Source: Erysipelothrix rhusiopathiae
GTDB taxonomy: Bacteria; Bacillota_I; Bacilli_A; Erysipelotrichales; Erysipelotrichaceae
Direction of reading: 5' to 3'
Length of the DNA: 37,744 nt
Assembly (NCBI GenBank): GCA_902772725.1
Contig: CACYBS010000313.1
Location: 1-37,744 of the forward strand
Positions within the stretch are counted from its first letter, which is position 1; each line of letters begins with the position of its first letter. The notes beneath the pieces are model-generated. The model did not search any database, had not been told where the DNA came from, and saw only the letters and a program-made list of their open reading frames with translations. Positions 23,992 to 32,914 of the stretch are shown one piece after another. The position numbers and the translations under genes are program-made.

Positions 23992-25575
23992 ATGGAAAAT
24001 GAAAAAAATAAGATTATTCAGTTTAAGAATATCGTTAAGGAATTTGATGGTCAGGTTGTATTAAAGGGAATCAATCTGGATATATACGAAAATGAATTTG
24101 TGACATTACTGGGACCTTCCGGCTGTGGAAAGACCACCTTATTAAGAATTTTAGGCGGCTTCTTAGAACCGAATGAAGGAAAGGTTATTTTTAATGGAGA
24201 AGATATTGCCCAATTACCTCCTTATAAAAGAGAACTCAATACCGTATTCCAGAAATACGCTTTATTTCCACATATGAATGTATATGACAATATCGCTTTT
24301 GGTTTAAAGATTAAAAAGGTCTCCAAAGACGTTATTGAACAGAAAGTCATGCGTATGTTGAAGCTTATCAACCTGGAAGGTTATGCCGATCGAAATGTAA
24401 CGTCCTTATCCGGAGGACAGCAGCAGCGTGTTGCGATCGCAAGAGCACTTGTCAATGAACCAAATGTCTTACTGCTGGATGAACCGTTAGGTGCCCTGGA
24501 TTTAAAGCTTCGTAAAGAAATGCAGTATGAATTAAAGCGTATCCAGCAGGAAGTAGGTATTACCTTTATTTTCGTAACGCATGACCAGGAAGAAGCCTTG
24601 ACGATGTCGGATAAGATTGTCGTTATGAAAGATGGCGAAATCTTACAGGTAGGCTCACCGCAGGATATCTACAATGAACCGGTAAATAGATACGTTGCCA
24701 ACTTTATCGGTGAATCCAATATTGTAGAAGGACGTATGTTGGAGGATAAGCTGGTACGCTTTGATGATATTAATTTTGAATGCGTGGATGTCGGCTTTAA
24801 AGAAAATGAGCCGGTAGATGTCATAATTCGTCCGGAAGATATCGATATTGTCGATGTTGAAAAAGGAAAGATGACAGGTACCGTTGAAAGCGTGTTATTT
24901 AAAGGTGTGCACTATGAAGTTATGGTGGAAACCGTTCCGGGTACCCACGTTACCGTTAACATGCATGTGAAAAAGGATGAGGATGTAGTAAGTGCTGACG
25001 GAAAAGAAAAGATCAGCGCCAATGACTTCTATCTGGATATTGTCGATATGCGTGATATTGATGATGCCAGCATTATTACCCGTGCAGATGCACAGGCATG
25101 GAATCCGGATACGGATGAATATATTTCCATCGCTAAAATTGATACCAATTTAAAAGAAGAAATCGGTGAATACAACGTTACTTTCTCAACCGCAGCCGGA
25201 ACATCGGTTACCCGCAAAATCTGGGTTATCGACCAGGGTGTTGTTGAAAACAAAAAAGCCAACGAAGCTGTCAGTGCCTTTAACTTCTTTAAGACAGTTG
25301 CCGAGATCAAAGAATCTATGGCACTCGATACAGACTTAATGTTGTGGGCAAATGCACAGGGATGGAAATTAGATAATGAAGATGAAGCGATTGAAATCAG
25401 TGTAGACTATGATTTTGATCAGGATACGATTACCGAAGGTGTATATAAGGTTACCTTCTGGACTACAGGTAGAGAATTTAAAATCCATACAACAGATTTC
25501 GTAGAAGAAGGAAAGGAAGTCGGCCTTACCTTCTATCCGGAAGATATTCATGTAATGGAAAAGATGGGTTTCTAA
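23992..25575 (+). CDS. potA: Spermidine/putrescine ABC transporter ATPase PotA with an Ig-like insertion
   Basis: The ATPase part has Walker [10 protein letters not shown] near residue 41, the Q-loop FQKYALFPH, the [15 protein letters not shown] signature near 140 and Walker [12 protein letters not shown] near 160, then the His switch THDQEEAL. The C-terminal TOBE region begins normally ([38 protein letters not shown]) but is interrupted at about residue 340 and resumes with [15 protein letters not shown] at the end. The inserted ~170 residues contain two Ig-like units (AQAWNP...GEYNVTF and AQGWKL...GVYKVTF). The protein is 527 residues against about 350-380 for typical PotA. I chose the ATG at 23992 with an AGAGAGG site; the frame is open further upstream but overlaps the regulator gene. 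It should power polyamine import with PotB and PotCD. Confidence 0.92.
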   Translation: MENEKNKIIQFKNIVKEFDGQVVLKGINLDIYENEFVTLLGPSGCGKTTLLRILGGFLEPNEGKVIFNGEDIAQLPPYKRELNTVFQKYALFPHMNVYDNIAFGLKIKKVSKDVIEQKVMRMLKLINLEGYADRNVTSLSGGQQQRVAIARALVNEPNVLLLDEPLGALDLKLRKEMQYELKRIQQEVGITFIFVTHDQEEALTMSDKIVVMKDGEILQVGSPQDIYNEPVNRYVANFIGESNIVEGRMLEDKLVRFDDINFECVDVGFKENEPVDVIIRPEDIDIVDVEKGKMTGTVESVLFKGVHYEVMVETVPGTHVTVNMHVKKDEDVVSADGKEKISANDFYLDIVDMRDIDDASIITRADAQAWNPDTDEYISIAKIDTNLKEEIGEYNVTFSTAAGTSVTRKIWVIDQGVVENKKANEAVSAFNFFKTVAEIKESMALDTDLMLWANAQGWKLDNEDEAIEISVDYDFDQDTITEGVYKVTFWTTGREFKIHTTDFVEEGKEVGLTFYPEDIHVMEKMGF

Positions 25576-26409
25576 ATGAAAAGCTTTCGCCAATTAGCGA
25601 TTCCATACATCATATGGTCGGCTTTGATGCTGGTTCTGCCGATGCTGCTGATTGTACTGTATTCATTCATGACGCAGGGAAACACCATCATTCCGTTTAC
25701 TATTACCTTTGAAAACTATATTAAATTTTTTACAGACCCGGATTTCTTATTGATTTTATGGCGTTCTTTGACAATCGCATTTAAGACAACAATTATCTGT
25801 TTACTTTTAGGATATCCGATTGCGTACTATATTTCCCGTACTTCGGAAAGTACCCAGAGAGTTCTTGTTCTGGCAATTACGCTTCCGATGTGGATCAATA
25901 TGCTGGTAAGAACCTATGCATGGATCGGATTATTATCCTCCGATGGATTGTTTTCAAGTATTTTAGGCTGGTTTGGATTTAAAAATACAGAGTTATTGTA
26001 TACCGAGGCAGCAGTACTCATCGGTATGGTGTATAACTTCTTACCGTTTATGATCCTGCAGATCAATACAGCTCTTACCAAGATGGATAAGTCACTGTTA
26101 GAGGCAAGTGCGGATTTAGGGGCCAATAAGTTTCAAACCTTCTGGCGTGTAGTATTCCCACTTTCTCTATCCGGTGTTGTCAGCGGTATCACCCTGGTGT
26201 TTTTACCGGCAGTCAGCTCCTTCTTTATTCCAAAGCTGTTAGGCGGAGGACAGTACTTCTTGATTGGTAACGTAATTGAAAACCAATTTATTACCGTTGG
26301 AGAATGGAACTTCGGTTCTGCGATTTCGGTTATCATGGCAGTTATCATGATGCTTCTGATGATGCTGGTAAGAAAAATCGATGCCAGAGTTGGAAAGAGC
26401 GAGGACTAA
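25576..26409 (+). CDS. potB: Spermidine/putrescine ABC transporter permease PotB
   Basis: This 277-residue inner-membrane protein has about six hydrophobic segments. The first is at residues 10-33 (IWSALMLVLPMLLIVLYSF). The cytoplasmic EAA loop that contacts PotA is seen as LLEASADLGANKFQTFWRVVFPL near residues 175-197, partly quoted. The ATG follows the potA stop directly (TAAATG), so translation is coupled. It is the usual length for PotB and pairs with the permease half of the next gene. Confidence 0.93.
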   Translation: MKSFRQLAIPYIIWSALMLVLPMLLIVLYSFMTQGNTIIPFTITFENYIKFFTDPDFLLILWRSLTIAFKTTIICLLLGYPIAYYISRTSESTQRVLVLAITLPMWINMLVRTYAWIGLLSSDGLFSSILGWFGFKNTELLYTEAAVLIGMVYNFLPFMILQINTALTKMDKSLLEASADLGANKFQTFWRVVFPLSLSGVVSGITLVFLPAVSSFFIPKLLGGGQYFLIGNVIENQFITVGEWNFGSAISVIMAVIMMLLMMLVRKIDARVGKSED

Positions 26410-28311
26410 ATGATGAAGAAAGAAAAAAGACCTGTTGGAAAAACATTGATGATTCTTTCCGTCATCTTCTTCTATCTGCCGATTGTATATATGGTGATCT
26501 TCTCATTTAACGATGGCAAGTCTTTGACGCATTTCACCGGCTTCTCTTTACGCTGGTATCAGGTAATGTTAAAGAGCCATGGCATGATGGAATCTTTGTA
26601 TATCACCATTGCGATTGCCGTTCTTGCTACGGGGATTTCAACGATTGCAGGAACCATTACTGCCATCGGACTTTCTTATTCGAAAAAGTTAGTTCGTGAG
26701 CTGGTTACCCAGGTTAACGATTTACCGTTGATGAATCCGGATATCGTAACCGCTATCGGCTTGATGTTGTTGTTTATAACCTTCCGGGTAGAAAAAGGCT
26801 TTGTGACGATGTTACTGGCACATATTGCCTTCTGTATTCCTTATGTGATGTTAAGTGTTATGCCACAGATCCGTAAATTGGATCCAAACGTTGGTGAAGC
26901 CGCAATGGACTTGGGAGCTACACCATGGCAGGCCCTCACAAAGGTTATCGTACCGCAGATTACGCCGGGTATTGTATCGGGTGCATTGATTGCCTTTACA
27001 ATGTCTTTCGATGATTTTATCATCTCGTATTTTGCGACCGGTCAGGGTGTAAAAAACCTTTCCATCATGGTCTACACCATGAGTAAACGTGTTAACCCAA
27101 GTATCAATGCCATCTCAACATTGGTTGTAGTGATGATTACCATCATTTTGATCGTTGTGAATGTAGCACCGCTGTTACGTAAAAAAAGAATGGAAATTAT
27201 GCCGAACCATTCACCAAAGCGCGGATGGAAGATTGGTGCTGCCCTTGTTACGGCAGCTGCGGTAGCTCTGGTGGCATTAAATCTAAATGGTGGAATCGGC
27301 AGCAAGAAATATGCCGGACAGACTTTGCATATCTATAACTGGGGCGAATATATGGGTGAAAACAGCATCACTGATTTTGAAGAGCTGACCGGAGCCAAAG
27401 TTGTGGAAGATATGTTTGATTCCAACGAGCAGATGTATATTAAGGTCGCCAACGGGGAAACTTATGACATCCTCGTTCCTAGTGACTATATGATCCAAAG
27501 ACTGATTTCAGAGGATTATCTTCAGAAGCTCGATAAGGATAAATTGGAAGGTGTAATGGATCTTTTAGACCCGGATGTATTAGGACTTCCGTATGATCCA
27601 AACAATGATTATTCGATTCCGTTCTATTGGGGAACCGTCGGTATTGTATACGACAAGACAAAAGTATCGGAAGAAGAGCTGGAAGAGCAGGGATTCAATA
27701 TCTTCCTCAATACGAAATATAAAGGGGATATTTACCTGTATGATTCGGAACGAGACTCCTTTATGATGGCTTTAAAAGCACTTGGATATTCCATGAATAC
27801 AGAAAGTGAAGCCGAGCTTCAAGAAGCGTATAACTGGCTGATTCAGTGTGTTCAGACCATGGATGCAGAAATCGTAACCGATGAAATTATCGACAATATG
27901 GCTCAGGGAAGAAAAGCACTTGGCTTAGTTTATTCCGGTGATGCGACCTATATCATGGCAGAAAATGAGGATATGGGATTCTATCTTCCGGAGAGCGGAA
28001 CCAATATCTGGAGCGATTCTATGGTCATTCCGAAGAATGCACCGAATCCGGAATTGGCTCATGAGTTCATTAAGTACATGTGTGAATACGATGCTGCTTA
28101 TGATAACTCAAGCTATGTAGGATATACATCTCCAAACTTAGAAGTAAAAGAAGAACTTTATGGAGAAGGCGGAGAGTATGAAGGAATTGATGCCTATATT
28201 CCTAGATCCGGCTATGAGTTGGATGAAGTCTTCGAATTTAATGACAACACACGCAAAACAATTGCGAATTTGTGGTCAAGAGTAAAGATTGCGGCATCCA
28301 ATGCCAATTAG
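26410..28311 (+). CDS. potCD: Fused permease and substrate-binding protein PotCD
   Basis: The 633-residue protein joins PotC (residues about 1-265) to PotD (about 300-633). The permease half has about six membrane segments and the EAA loop EAAMDLGATPWQALTKVIVP near residues 160-180. A further hydrophobic helix (IGAALVTAAAVALVALNL, about 275-293) then tethers the binding protein outside the membrane. The PotD part begins LHIYNWGEYM and contains DILVPSDYMI and IPFYWGTVGIVYDKT, residues characteristic of polyamine binding proteins. A Gram-positive cell lacks a periplasm, so covalent tethering replaces a lipoprotein anchor; such fusions are known in Firmicutes. The gene abuts potB (TAAATGATG), and either of two adjacent ATGs may be used. 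A terminator follows. Confidence 0.93.
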   Translation: MMKKEKRPVGKTLMILSVIFFYLPIVYMVIFSFNDGKSLTHFTGFSLRWYQVMLKSHGMMESLYITIAIAVLATGISTIAGTITAIGLSYSKKLVRELVTQVNDLPLMNPDIVTAIGLMLLFITFRVEKGFVTMLLAHIAFCIPYVMLSVMPQIRKLDPNVGEAAMDLGATPWQALTKVIVPQITPGIVSGALIAFTMSFDDFIISYFATGQGVKNLSIMVYTMSKRVNPSINAISTLVVVMITIILIVVNVAPLLRKKRMEIMPNHSPKRGWKIGAALVTAAAVALVALNLNGGIGSKKYAGQTLHIYNWGEYMGENSITDFEELTGAKVVEDMFDSNEQMYIKVANGETYDILVPSDYMIQRLISEDYLQKLDKDKLEGVMDLLDPDVLGLPYDPNNDYSIPFYWGTVGIVYDKTKVSEEELEEQGFNIFLNTKYKGDIYLYDSERDSFMMALKALGYSMNTESEAELQEAYNWLIQCVQTMDAEIVTDEIIDNMAQGRKALGLVYSGDATYIMAENEDMGFYLPESGTNIWSDSMVIPKNAPNPELAHEFIKYMCEYDAAYDNSSYVGYTSPNLEVKEELYGEGGEYEGIDAYIPRSGYELDEVFEFNDNTRKTIANLWSRVKIAASNAN

Positions 28312-28330
28312 ATGTTTAGTTTAAAATTAT

Positions 28331-28366
28331 GTCCGGAAGGGGAATACCTTTCCGGATGTTTTTTTA
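28331..28366 (+). terminator. Terminator of the pot operon
   Basis: TCCGGAAGG pairs with CCTTTCCGGA (one bulged T) around a short loop, followed by a seven-T run. Confidence 0.85.
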
Positions 28367-28795
28367 TTCCGGATATATAATGATGCCATATTTGTTTGTT
28401 GGATTGGGAAGTATGCTCAGTATTTCCTTTTCAAGAAAGAAATCGAGAATTTTTTCGAAATCTGTGGCATTTACCAATCGGCTTACACGGCTCGGCGGAT
28501 CTAAATGGAGATAATTAATCCTAAAATATAGATGAACCACATAAGAAATAAAATCACTAATTTGGATGAAATAAGACTCTGCGGAATCTTTTTCCATAAT
28601 ATCCTCAATCATGTTTTGGATGGATGTGTCAAAACATTTGCCGGACTTGTTATTAACAGAATTATATAGGTTGATAGCACGGGCAGTTTTTTTCATTTTA
28701 TTTACGCGCCCCTTAGCAGAAATAATTAAGTAATTCCAATCGGATTTGCTGATGTTATCAATTTGCTGGATATTATATTTTAATGCGTTTTCCAT
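28364..28795 (-). pseudogene. N-terminally truncated DUF3800 protein
   Basis: About 143 residues match the C-terminal half of DUF3800 proteins: LKYNIQQIDNI, LIISAKGRVNKMKKTARAINLYN, IEDIMEKDSAESYFIQISDFISYVV and a final IIIYPE. The N-terminal half, including the usual acidic DESG motif of this RNase H-like family, is missing. In-frame upstream sequence meets a TAA within about 25 bases of the ATG at 28795, and there is no convincing ribosome binding site. It is most likely a decayed remnant. DUF3800 proteins often occur in phages and defence regions. Confidence 0.6.
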
Positions 28796-28841
28796 AACGG
28801 ACAATTGATGAGTGTCTTAGCCTGTTATTCGCTTATTCATG

Positions 28842-28871
28842 AAAAAAAACGACAGCTATGATTCGCTGTCG
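28842..28871 (-). terminator. Terminator of the three-helix membrane protein gene
   Basis: CGACAGC and GCTGTCG arms with an eight-base loop; on the minus strand the stem is followed by eight T. It overlaps the stop codon. Confidence 0.85.
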
Positions 28872-30592
28872 GTTTCTTCATTTTGTGGATAGGCAATTGT
28901 CTTGATGATGCTGACATCTTCATACGGTGTATATTCAATCGTTACCGTATCACCATTCTTTAAGAATGCCACAACATCTTCATTCTTGGCAGAAACAGTT
29001 AATTTATATCGATTTCCCTGGTCATCTGTGATAAAACACTTCGATTTGTTTTCGACGATAAGAATTTGGACTTCTGCAACGGTGATATCCTTTGTTTGTG
29101 TTTCACCGGAGTCTTCATCTTCATCGGCTTTGGTTCCGATAAACTTTTTCTTTAAGGTTTCAAAGCCTTCATCCGATTCAATCGTAGCTACCTTTTGATA
29201 ATTGGTGGCATCTACCATGGCATACATCTTAATTAATCCGTTATCATCTTTTAAGGCCATCATATAGACCGGTTTACCTTTGACATTGACTAAAAGCGGG
29301 AAGGTGGAATTATATCCATAGTTTTTCACTTCACCTTCTGCCGAGCGCATGGCGCTGTATTCGTTTGCTCCTGCTGAAGCTATTTTCATAGCTTCATGGG
29401 TTCTTAGATTGACCAGTACAAATCCTAAGTTACTGGAATCACCGTTAGCGGAGGTAATACCGGAATAAATATAGATATCTCCGTTCTGCTCTAAATAGTT
29501 ATAACCTTCACTGGTTACCGTTACATTTTTCTGACCCAGTTTTGAATTCAGCCATCCATCTTTTAAGGATCCGTTATTGTCGACTTCCTGCATTACAAGC
29601 GATTCCGGATAAATGCGGTCAACCCATGTCGGGGCTTTGTCCACAGAATATTTGGTAGAATCACCGGTAATCGGGTCAAAGAGTACAACACCGGTAACCT
29701 GGCGCTTGGTAAGATATCCGGCATATGTATAAGTTGTACATACATACCACGGATGGCCTTCATCATCGATTTCAAAGGATGGACTGCCAAAGATGGTAGT
29801 AGGATATTGTATCTGCAGCTGACGGTACAGGTTCTGATTAAAATATCCGGAAGGAACATATTTCATTCCATCCAATCCTAAATCTTTTAATTTAACTAAC
29901 TCCGCTTCACCGGTTACCGAATTCACAAGAATGTAGGCAGGAATACCCTGTTCCTTGTTTCCCAGGTATTTAATAAAGCCGGCATATTCTAACGGTGTTA
30001 CTCTGTATACGCTGTTGCGGTAAGAGATCTGCGTATATTCATCACTGACTTCAAACTGGGAGACCAGTTCCGGCATTCTACCCATGACTCTGTCACCCAA
30101 TACTTCCGTGGATTCTCTGTCGATAATCGGTGTCTTTGTGAAATCCACTTCAGCTATTTCTTCAAATTCTACGTTTTGAATTTGAATACGGTTGGCAAAC
30201 TCTTTGGCATGAAAGATCGGGCCGCAAATAATCGGGGAGACAAATACCCATAAAAAGGCACCAACGGCAGTAATGCGGGCTAACCAGAAGAAAATCTTAG
30301 CAGCAGTATTTGGCTGCTGATTCTTACTGAAAAGAATTTCCGCCAGCGATCCCGGCTGATTGAGCTCACCGATGGCTCCTAACTGTAAAATCTTAAACAA
30401 GACATAAAAGATTGCAGCCCATAATAAGATGTCCGGCGAGAAAAGCGATAAGGCAGGAATTTGGATGTACCAGATTACTCCTGTAAGCACAGCCCATACA
30501 ATCAAGGCAATAAAGAATTTTTTGCGGGTCATGCCGCCAAAAGGCTTCTGCTGGCGGTTGACATGTATGTTTGGATTTGCTCTGTAAAACAT
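28856..30592 (-). CDS. Membrane protein with large exported domain, function unknown
   Basis: The 578-residue protein starts at the ATG at 30592, which has an AGAGGTGA site six bases away; the frame is open 13 codons further but without such a site. It has three hydrophobic helices near the N-terminus: FFIALIVWAVLTGVIWYI (about 23-40), ILLWAAIFYVLFKILQLGAI (about 55-74) and ITAVGAFLWVFVSPIICG (about 101-118). The remaining ~450 residues form a soluble region, probably outside, with repeated strands (YILVNSVTGEAELVKLKDLG, VTGVVLFDPITGDSTKYSV) that suggest a beta-rich fold, ending in a small OB-like domain (DITVAEVQILIVENKSKCFI). I do not recognise a family. It is transcribed alone and has its own terminator. 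Confidence 0.75.
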   Translation of the reverse strand: MFYRANPNIHVNRQQKPFGGMTRKKFFIALIVWAVLTGVIWYIQIPALSLFSPDILLWAAIFYVLFKILQLGAIGELNQPGSLAEILFSKNQQPNTAAKIFFWLARITAVGAFLWVFVSPIICGPIFHAKEFANRIQIQNVEFEEIAEVDFTKTPIIDRESTEVLGDRVMGRMPELVSQFEVSDEYTQISYRNSVYRVTPLEYAGFIKYLGNKEQGIPAYILVNSVTGEAELVKLKDLGLDGMKYVPSGYFNQNLYRQLQIQYPTTIFGSPSFEIDDEGHPWYVCTTYTYAGYLTKRQVTGVVLFDPITGDSTKYSVDKAPTWVDRIYPESLVMQEVDNNGSLKDGWLNSKLGQKNVTVTSEGYNYLEQNGDIYIYSGITSANGDSSNLGFVLVNLRTHEAMKIASAGANEYSAMRSAEGEVKNYGYNSTFPLLVNVKGKPVYMMALKDDNGLIKMYAMVDATNYQKVATIESDEGFETLKKKFIGTKADEDEDSGETQTKDITVAEVQILIVENKSKCFITDDQGNRYKLTVSAKNEDVVAFLKNGDTVTIEYTPYEDVSIIKTIAYPQNEETDSES

Positions 30593-30718
30593 AAAAATCA
30601 CCTCTTGTATTGATATTTCCAATATATGCATTAAATGGAATCAAGTCAAATCATCCATACGATAATTTTCCCAAAATTATGGAAAAACTCACATTTTTTA
30701 ACACGATATTATTAAAAT

Positions 30719-30747
30719 TTGATGACATCAATATAGTACTCTATAGT
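30719..30747 (+). promoter_or_regulatory. Promoter of the sstT leader
   Basis: -35 TTGATG (30719-30724), 17-base spacer, -10 TATAGT (30742-30747). Transcription should start near 30754, only a few bases before the ribosome binding site of the leader ORF. Confidence 0.55.
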
Positions 30748-30769
30748 TGTCCAAAGATAAGGACGCTAA

Positions 30770-30799
30770 ATGAAACAAAAACATAATCTCTCTCCCTAA
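30770..30799 (+). CDS. Possible nine-residue leader peptide
   Basis: ATG followed by eight codons and TAA encodes MKQKHNLSP. An AAGGA site lies six bases before the ATG. It lies between the promoter and a terminator in front of the sstT-like gene, the classical layout of an attenuation leader. The peptide is not strongly enriched in one amino acid, so which charged tRNA or signal it might sense is unclear. Confidence 0.4.
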   Translation: MKQKHNLSP

Positions 30800-30811
30800 A
30801 AAACATCAAGG

Positions 30812-30836
30812 ACAGCGCTAATTGGCGCTGTTTTTG
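30812..30836 (+). terminator. Terminator in the sstT leader (possible attenuator)
   Basis: ACAGCGC and GCGCTGT arms with a six-base loop, then TTTTTGTG. It lies 29 bases before the sstT start codon on the same strand, with no complete upstream plus-strand gene to terminate, so it should regulate the symporter gene or end a small RNA. Confidence 0.7.
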
Positions 30837-30864
30837 TGTTATTATTTTTTTACGGAGGTCTTTT

Positions 30865-32103
30865 ATGATTGAAAAGTATAATTCTACGAACCTGATCTTA
30901 AGAATCTTTATCGGTTTGGTATGCGGCACCATTCTTGCGTTAGTGATTCCGCAGGCTCATTTTATCTCACTATTTGGTGATCTCTTTGTAGGCTCATTAA
31001 AAGGAATTGCACCTATCCTGGTATTTGTGCTTGTTGCCAGCGCTCTGGCTACATCGAATTCCAAGGTGGACAGTCGTTTTGGTACAGTTATCTTTCTGTA
31101 TATGCTCAGTACGTTTTTGGCCGCAGTTACTGCAGTGGTTGGCAGTTTTCTATTTCCGCAGACGATGGTATTTACCGAAGCGGTGCTTGACAGTACACCT
31201 CCGGGAGGTGTAGCCGAGGTCTTAACAAATGTCTTAACAAATATTGTATCCAATCCAATAACCGCCTTGTCTTCAGGAAACTATATGGGTATCCTGTTTT
31301 GGGCTGTGTTATTTGGCTTGGCGATGAAAAAACTCGGTACACCGAATTCAAAAGAATTTTTAAATAACGTTTCCGATGGTGTTTCCCAGGTCGTACGCTG
31401 GATCATCAATATGGCTCCTTTTGGAATTATGGGACTTGCCTTTACCACGGTATCTCAAAATGGATTATCTATTTTTACGACTTACGGAAGCTTATTAGCT
31501 TTATTGGTGGGATGTATGTTAGTCGTGGCATTGGTGGTGGATCCATTTATTGCCTTCTTATTTTTGCGTGTAAACCCATATCCTCTGGTGTTTAAATGTT
31601 TAAAAGAAAGTGGTATCACGGCTTTCTTTACCCGCAGTTCAGCAGCTAATATTCCAATTAATATGGCTTTATGTGAAAGACTGGGTTTAGATAAGGAAAT
31701 GTATTCCGTGTCCATTCCGCTTGGTGCTACCATCAATATGGATGGTGCTGCGATCACAATTACTGTTATGACGCTGGCTGCAGCCAATACTTTAGGTATG
31801 AAGGTTGACTTTGCGACCGCACTAATCTTAAGTGTTATGGCAACGCTGGCAGCCTGCGGTGCATCCGGTGTTGCGGGTGGATCTTTACTGTTGATTCCGA
31901 TGTCCTGCTCACTATTTGGGATTCCGGCAGATATCGCCATTCAGGTTGTCGGTGTCGGCTTTATCATCGGTATCGTACAGGATAGTGTAGAAACGGCTTT
32001 GAACTCTTCAGGAGATGTCATGTTTGCGGCCACCGCAGAATATCATCAATGGATTAAAGACGGAAAACCACTCCCTGAATTTTTAGTGGGAAAGAAAAAA
32101 TAA
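30865..32103 (+). CDS. sstT: Serine/threonine:sodium symporter (SstT-like, DAACS family)
   Basis: This 412-residue membrane transporter belongs to the dicarboxylate/amino acid:cation symporter family. It shows the re-entrant loop and transport-core motifs: AFFTRSSAANIPINM near residue 252-266, which is characteristic of SstT rather than GltP, then SIPLGATINMDGAA near 287-300 and GASGVAGGSLLLIPMS near 332-347. It has about eight hydrophobic segments. SstT imports serine and threonine with Na+. A GGAGG site precedes the ATG. The leader ORF and terminator upstream suggest control by transcription attenuation. It appears to be transcribed alone. Confidence 0.9.
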   Translation: MIEKYNSTNLILRIFIGLVCGTILALVIPQAHFISLFGDLFVGSLKGIAPILVFVLVASALATSNSKVDSRFGTVIFLYMLSTFLAAVTAVVGSFLFPQTMVFTEAVLDSTPPGGVAEVLTNVLTNIVSNPITALSSGNYMGILFWAVLFGLAMKKLGTPNSKEFLNNVSDGVSQVVRWIINMAPFGIMGLAFTTVSQNGLSIFTTYGSLLALLVGCMLVVALVVDPFIAFLFLRVNPYPLVFKCLKESGITAFFTRSSAANIPINMALCERLGLDKEMYSVSIPLGATINMDGAAITITVMTLAAANTLGMKVDFATALILSVMATLAACGASGVAGGSLLLIPMSCSLFGIPADIAIQVVGVGFIIGIVQDSVETALNSSGDVMFAATAEYHQWIKDGKPLPEFLVGKKK

Positions 32104-32158
32104 GAATTGCGATTTTTCTTACTCTCTTATAGAATGGGGTTAAAGAGGTGTTATATTT

Positions 32159-32509
32159 ATGAAAAAATTATTGAAATCATTGTTCTTGGTGTTAGTTTTG
32201 GTTTTGGCAGGATGTGGCTCTAAACTTGCCAACTCCAAGTATCTGGGAACATGGGAAGCTTTTGAAGCTGAATATCAAGGCATTACCATGAAGGCGAGCG
32301 ATGTCTATGAAGAATTCTCAATGACATTTAAAGATGATGGATCATTTACTGTAACATTAAATGGAGACACAGAAAAAGGTAATTGGGAAGAAAAAGACGG
32401 TAAGGCAGTCTTAAAAGACAGCACTACAACAATGGAAGTAGAATTGAATGATGATGGCTATCTTGTAGTAGAGGAAAGCGGCGTCACACTATTATTTAAA
32501 AAGAAATAA
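32159..32509 (+). CDS. Small lipoprotein
   Basis: The 116-residue protein has a type II signal peptide with lipobox LAGC, lipidated Cys19. The mature part has a lipocalin-like or DUF5640-like pattern of alternating strands: KYLGTWEAFEAEY, FSMTFKDDGSFTVTLNG, KGNWEEKDGKAVLK, LLFKKK. Such small proteins are attached to the outer face of the membrane. An AGAGGTG site precedes the ATG. The function is unknown. Confidence 0.8.
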   Translation: MKKLLKSLFLVLVLVLAGCGSKLANSKYLGTWEAFEAEYQGITMKASDVYEEFSMTFKDDGSFTVTLNGDTEKGNWEEKDGKAVLKDSTTTMEVELNDDGYLVVEESGVTLLFKKK

Positions 32510-32532
32510 TTTATAGAGCAGAGAAATAATGT

Positions 32533-32559
32533 AGCAGTGGGATAAAACCCACTGCTTTT
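32533..32559 (+). terminator. Terminator of the lipoprotein gene
   Basis: AGCAGTGGG and CCCACTGCT arms around a six-base loop, then TTTT. The -10 element of the next gene begins immediately after it. Confidence 0.8.
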
Positions 32560-32560
32560 A

Positions 32561-32569
32561 TGTTACAAT
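32561..32569 (+). promoter_or_regulatory. Extended -10 promoter placed for a leaderless mRNA
   Basis: TGTTACAAT matches the extended -10 TGnTAnAAT. The expected start site seven bases downstream falls on the ATG at 32576. No consensus -35 is visible. Confidence 0.5.
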
Positions 32570-32575
32570 TCCTAT

Positions 32576-32905
32576 ATGGCAGTGCTCTATGTAAATTATT
32601 ATAATAACGAAGATTATGCGTTAGCGGTGATCAGTTCGCAGATTGCACTATATACCTTTGTGAAAGAACATGAAGGATATGAGTTTGTGGATAAATACCA
32701 CAAACAGATCATGATCTACGGAATTTCACCTAAATTTCAGGATGAAAAAGATGTATTAAAGCTGAAAGATCAAAGAATAGAGACATTATGTGATTATGTA
32801 CAAAGTCAGGGAATCAAAGTAATGATTCGTGATGTACCGGGAACTCCATGGAAACAATATACAACGATGAAGGATGTACATCGGGCAATTACACACAATT
32901 ATTAG
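32576..32905 (+). CDS. 109-residue protein of unknown function, probably leaderless
   Basis: The product is soluble with alternating strands and helices: AVLYVNYYN, YALAVISSQIALYTFVKEH, KQIMIYGISP, IKVMIRDVPG. I do not recognise a family. No ribosome binding site precedes the ATG; instead an extended -10 lies seven bases upstream, so translation probably begins at the 5' end of the mRNA. There is no better in-frame start downstream until residue 46. It ends nine bases before proC, whose AGGAGG site overlaps its stop codon region, so it is likely cotranscribed with proC and the phosphatase. Confidence 0.75.
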   Translation: MAVLYVNYYNNEDYALAVISSQIALYTFVKEHEGYEFVDKYHKQIMIYGISPKFQDEKDVLKLKDQRIETLCDYVQSQGIKVMIRDVPGTPWKQYTTMKDVHRAITHNY

Positions 32906-32914
32906 GAGGTTATT

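Noticed and set aside
30593-30631. Longer start for the three-helix membrane protein (13 extra codons)
   Set aside because: The ATG at 30592 has a good AGAGGTGA site at correct spacing; the longer form has none.
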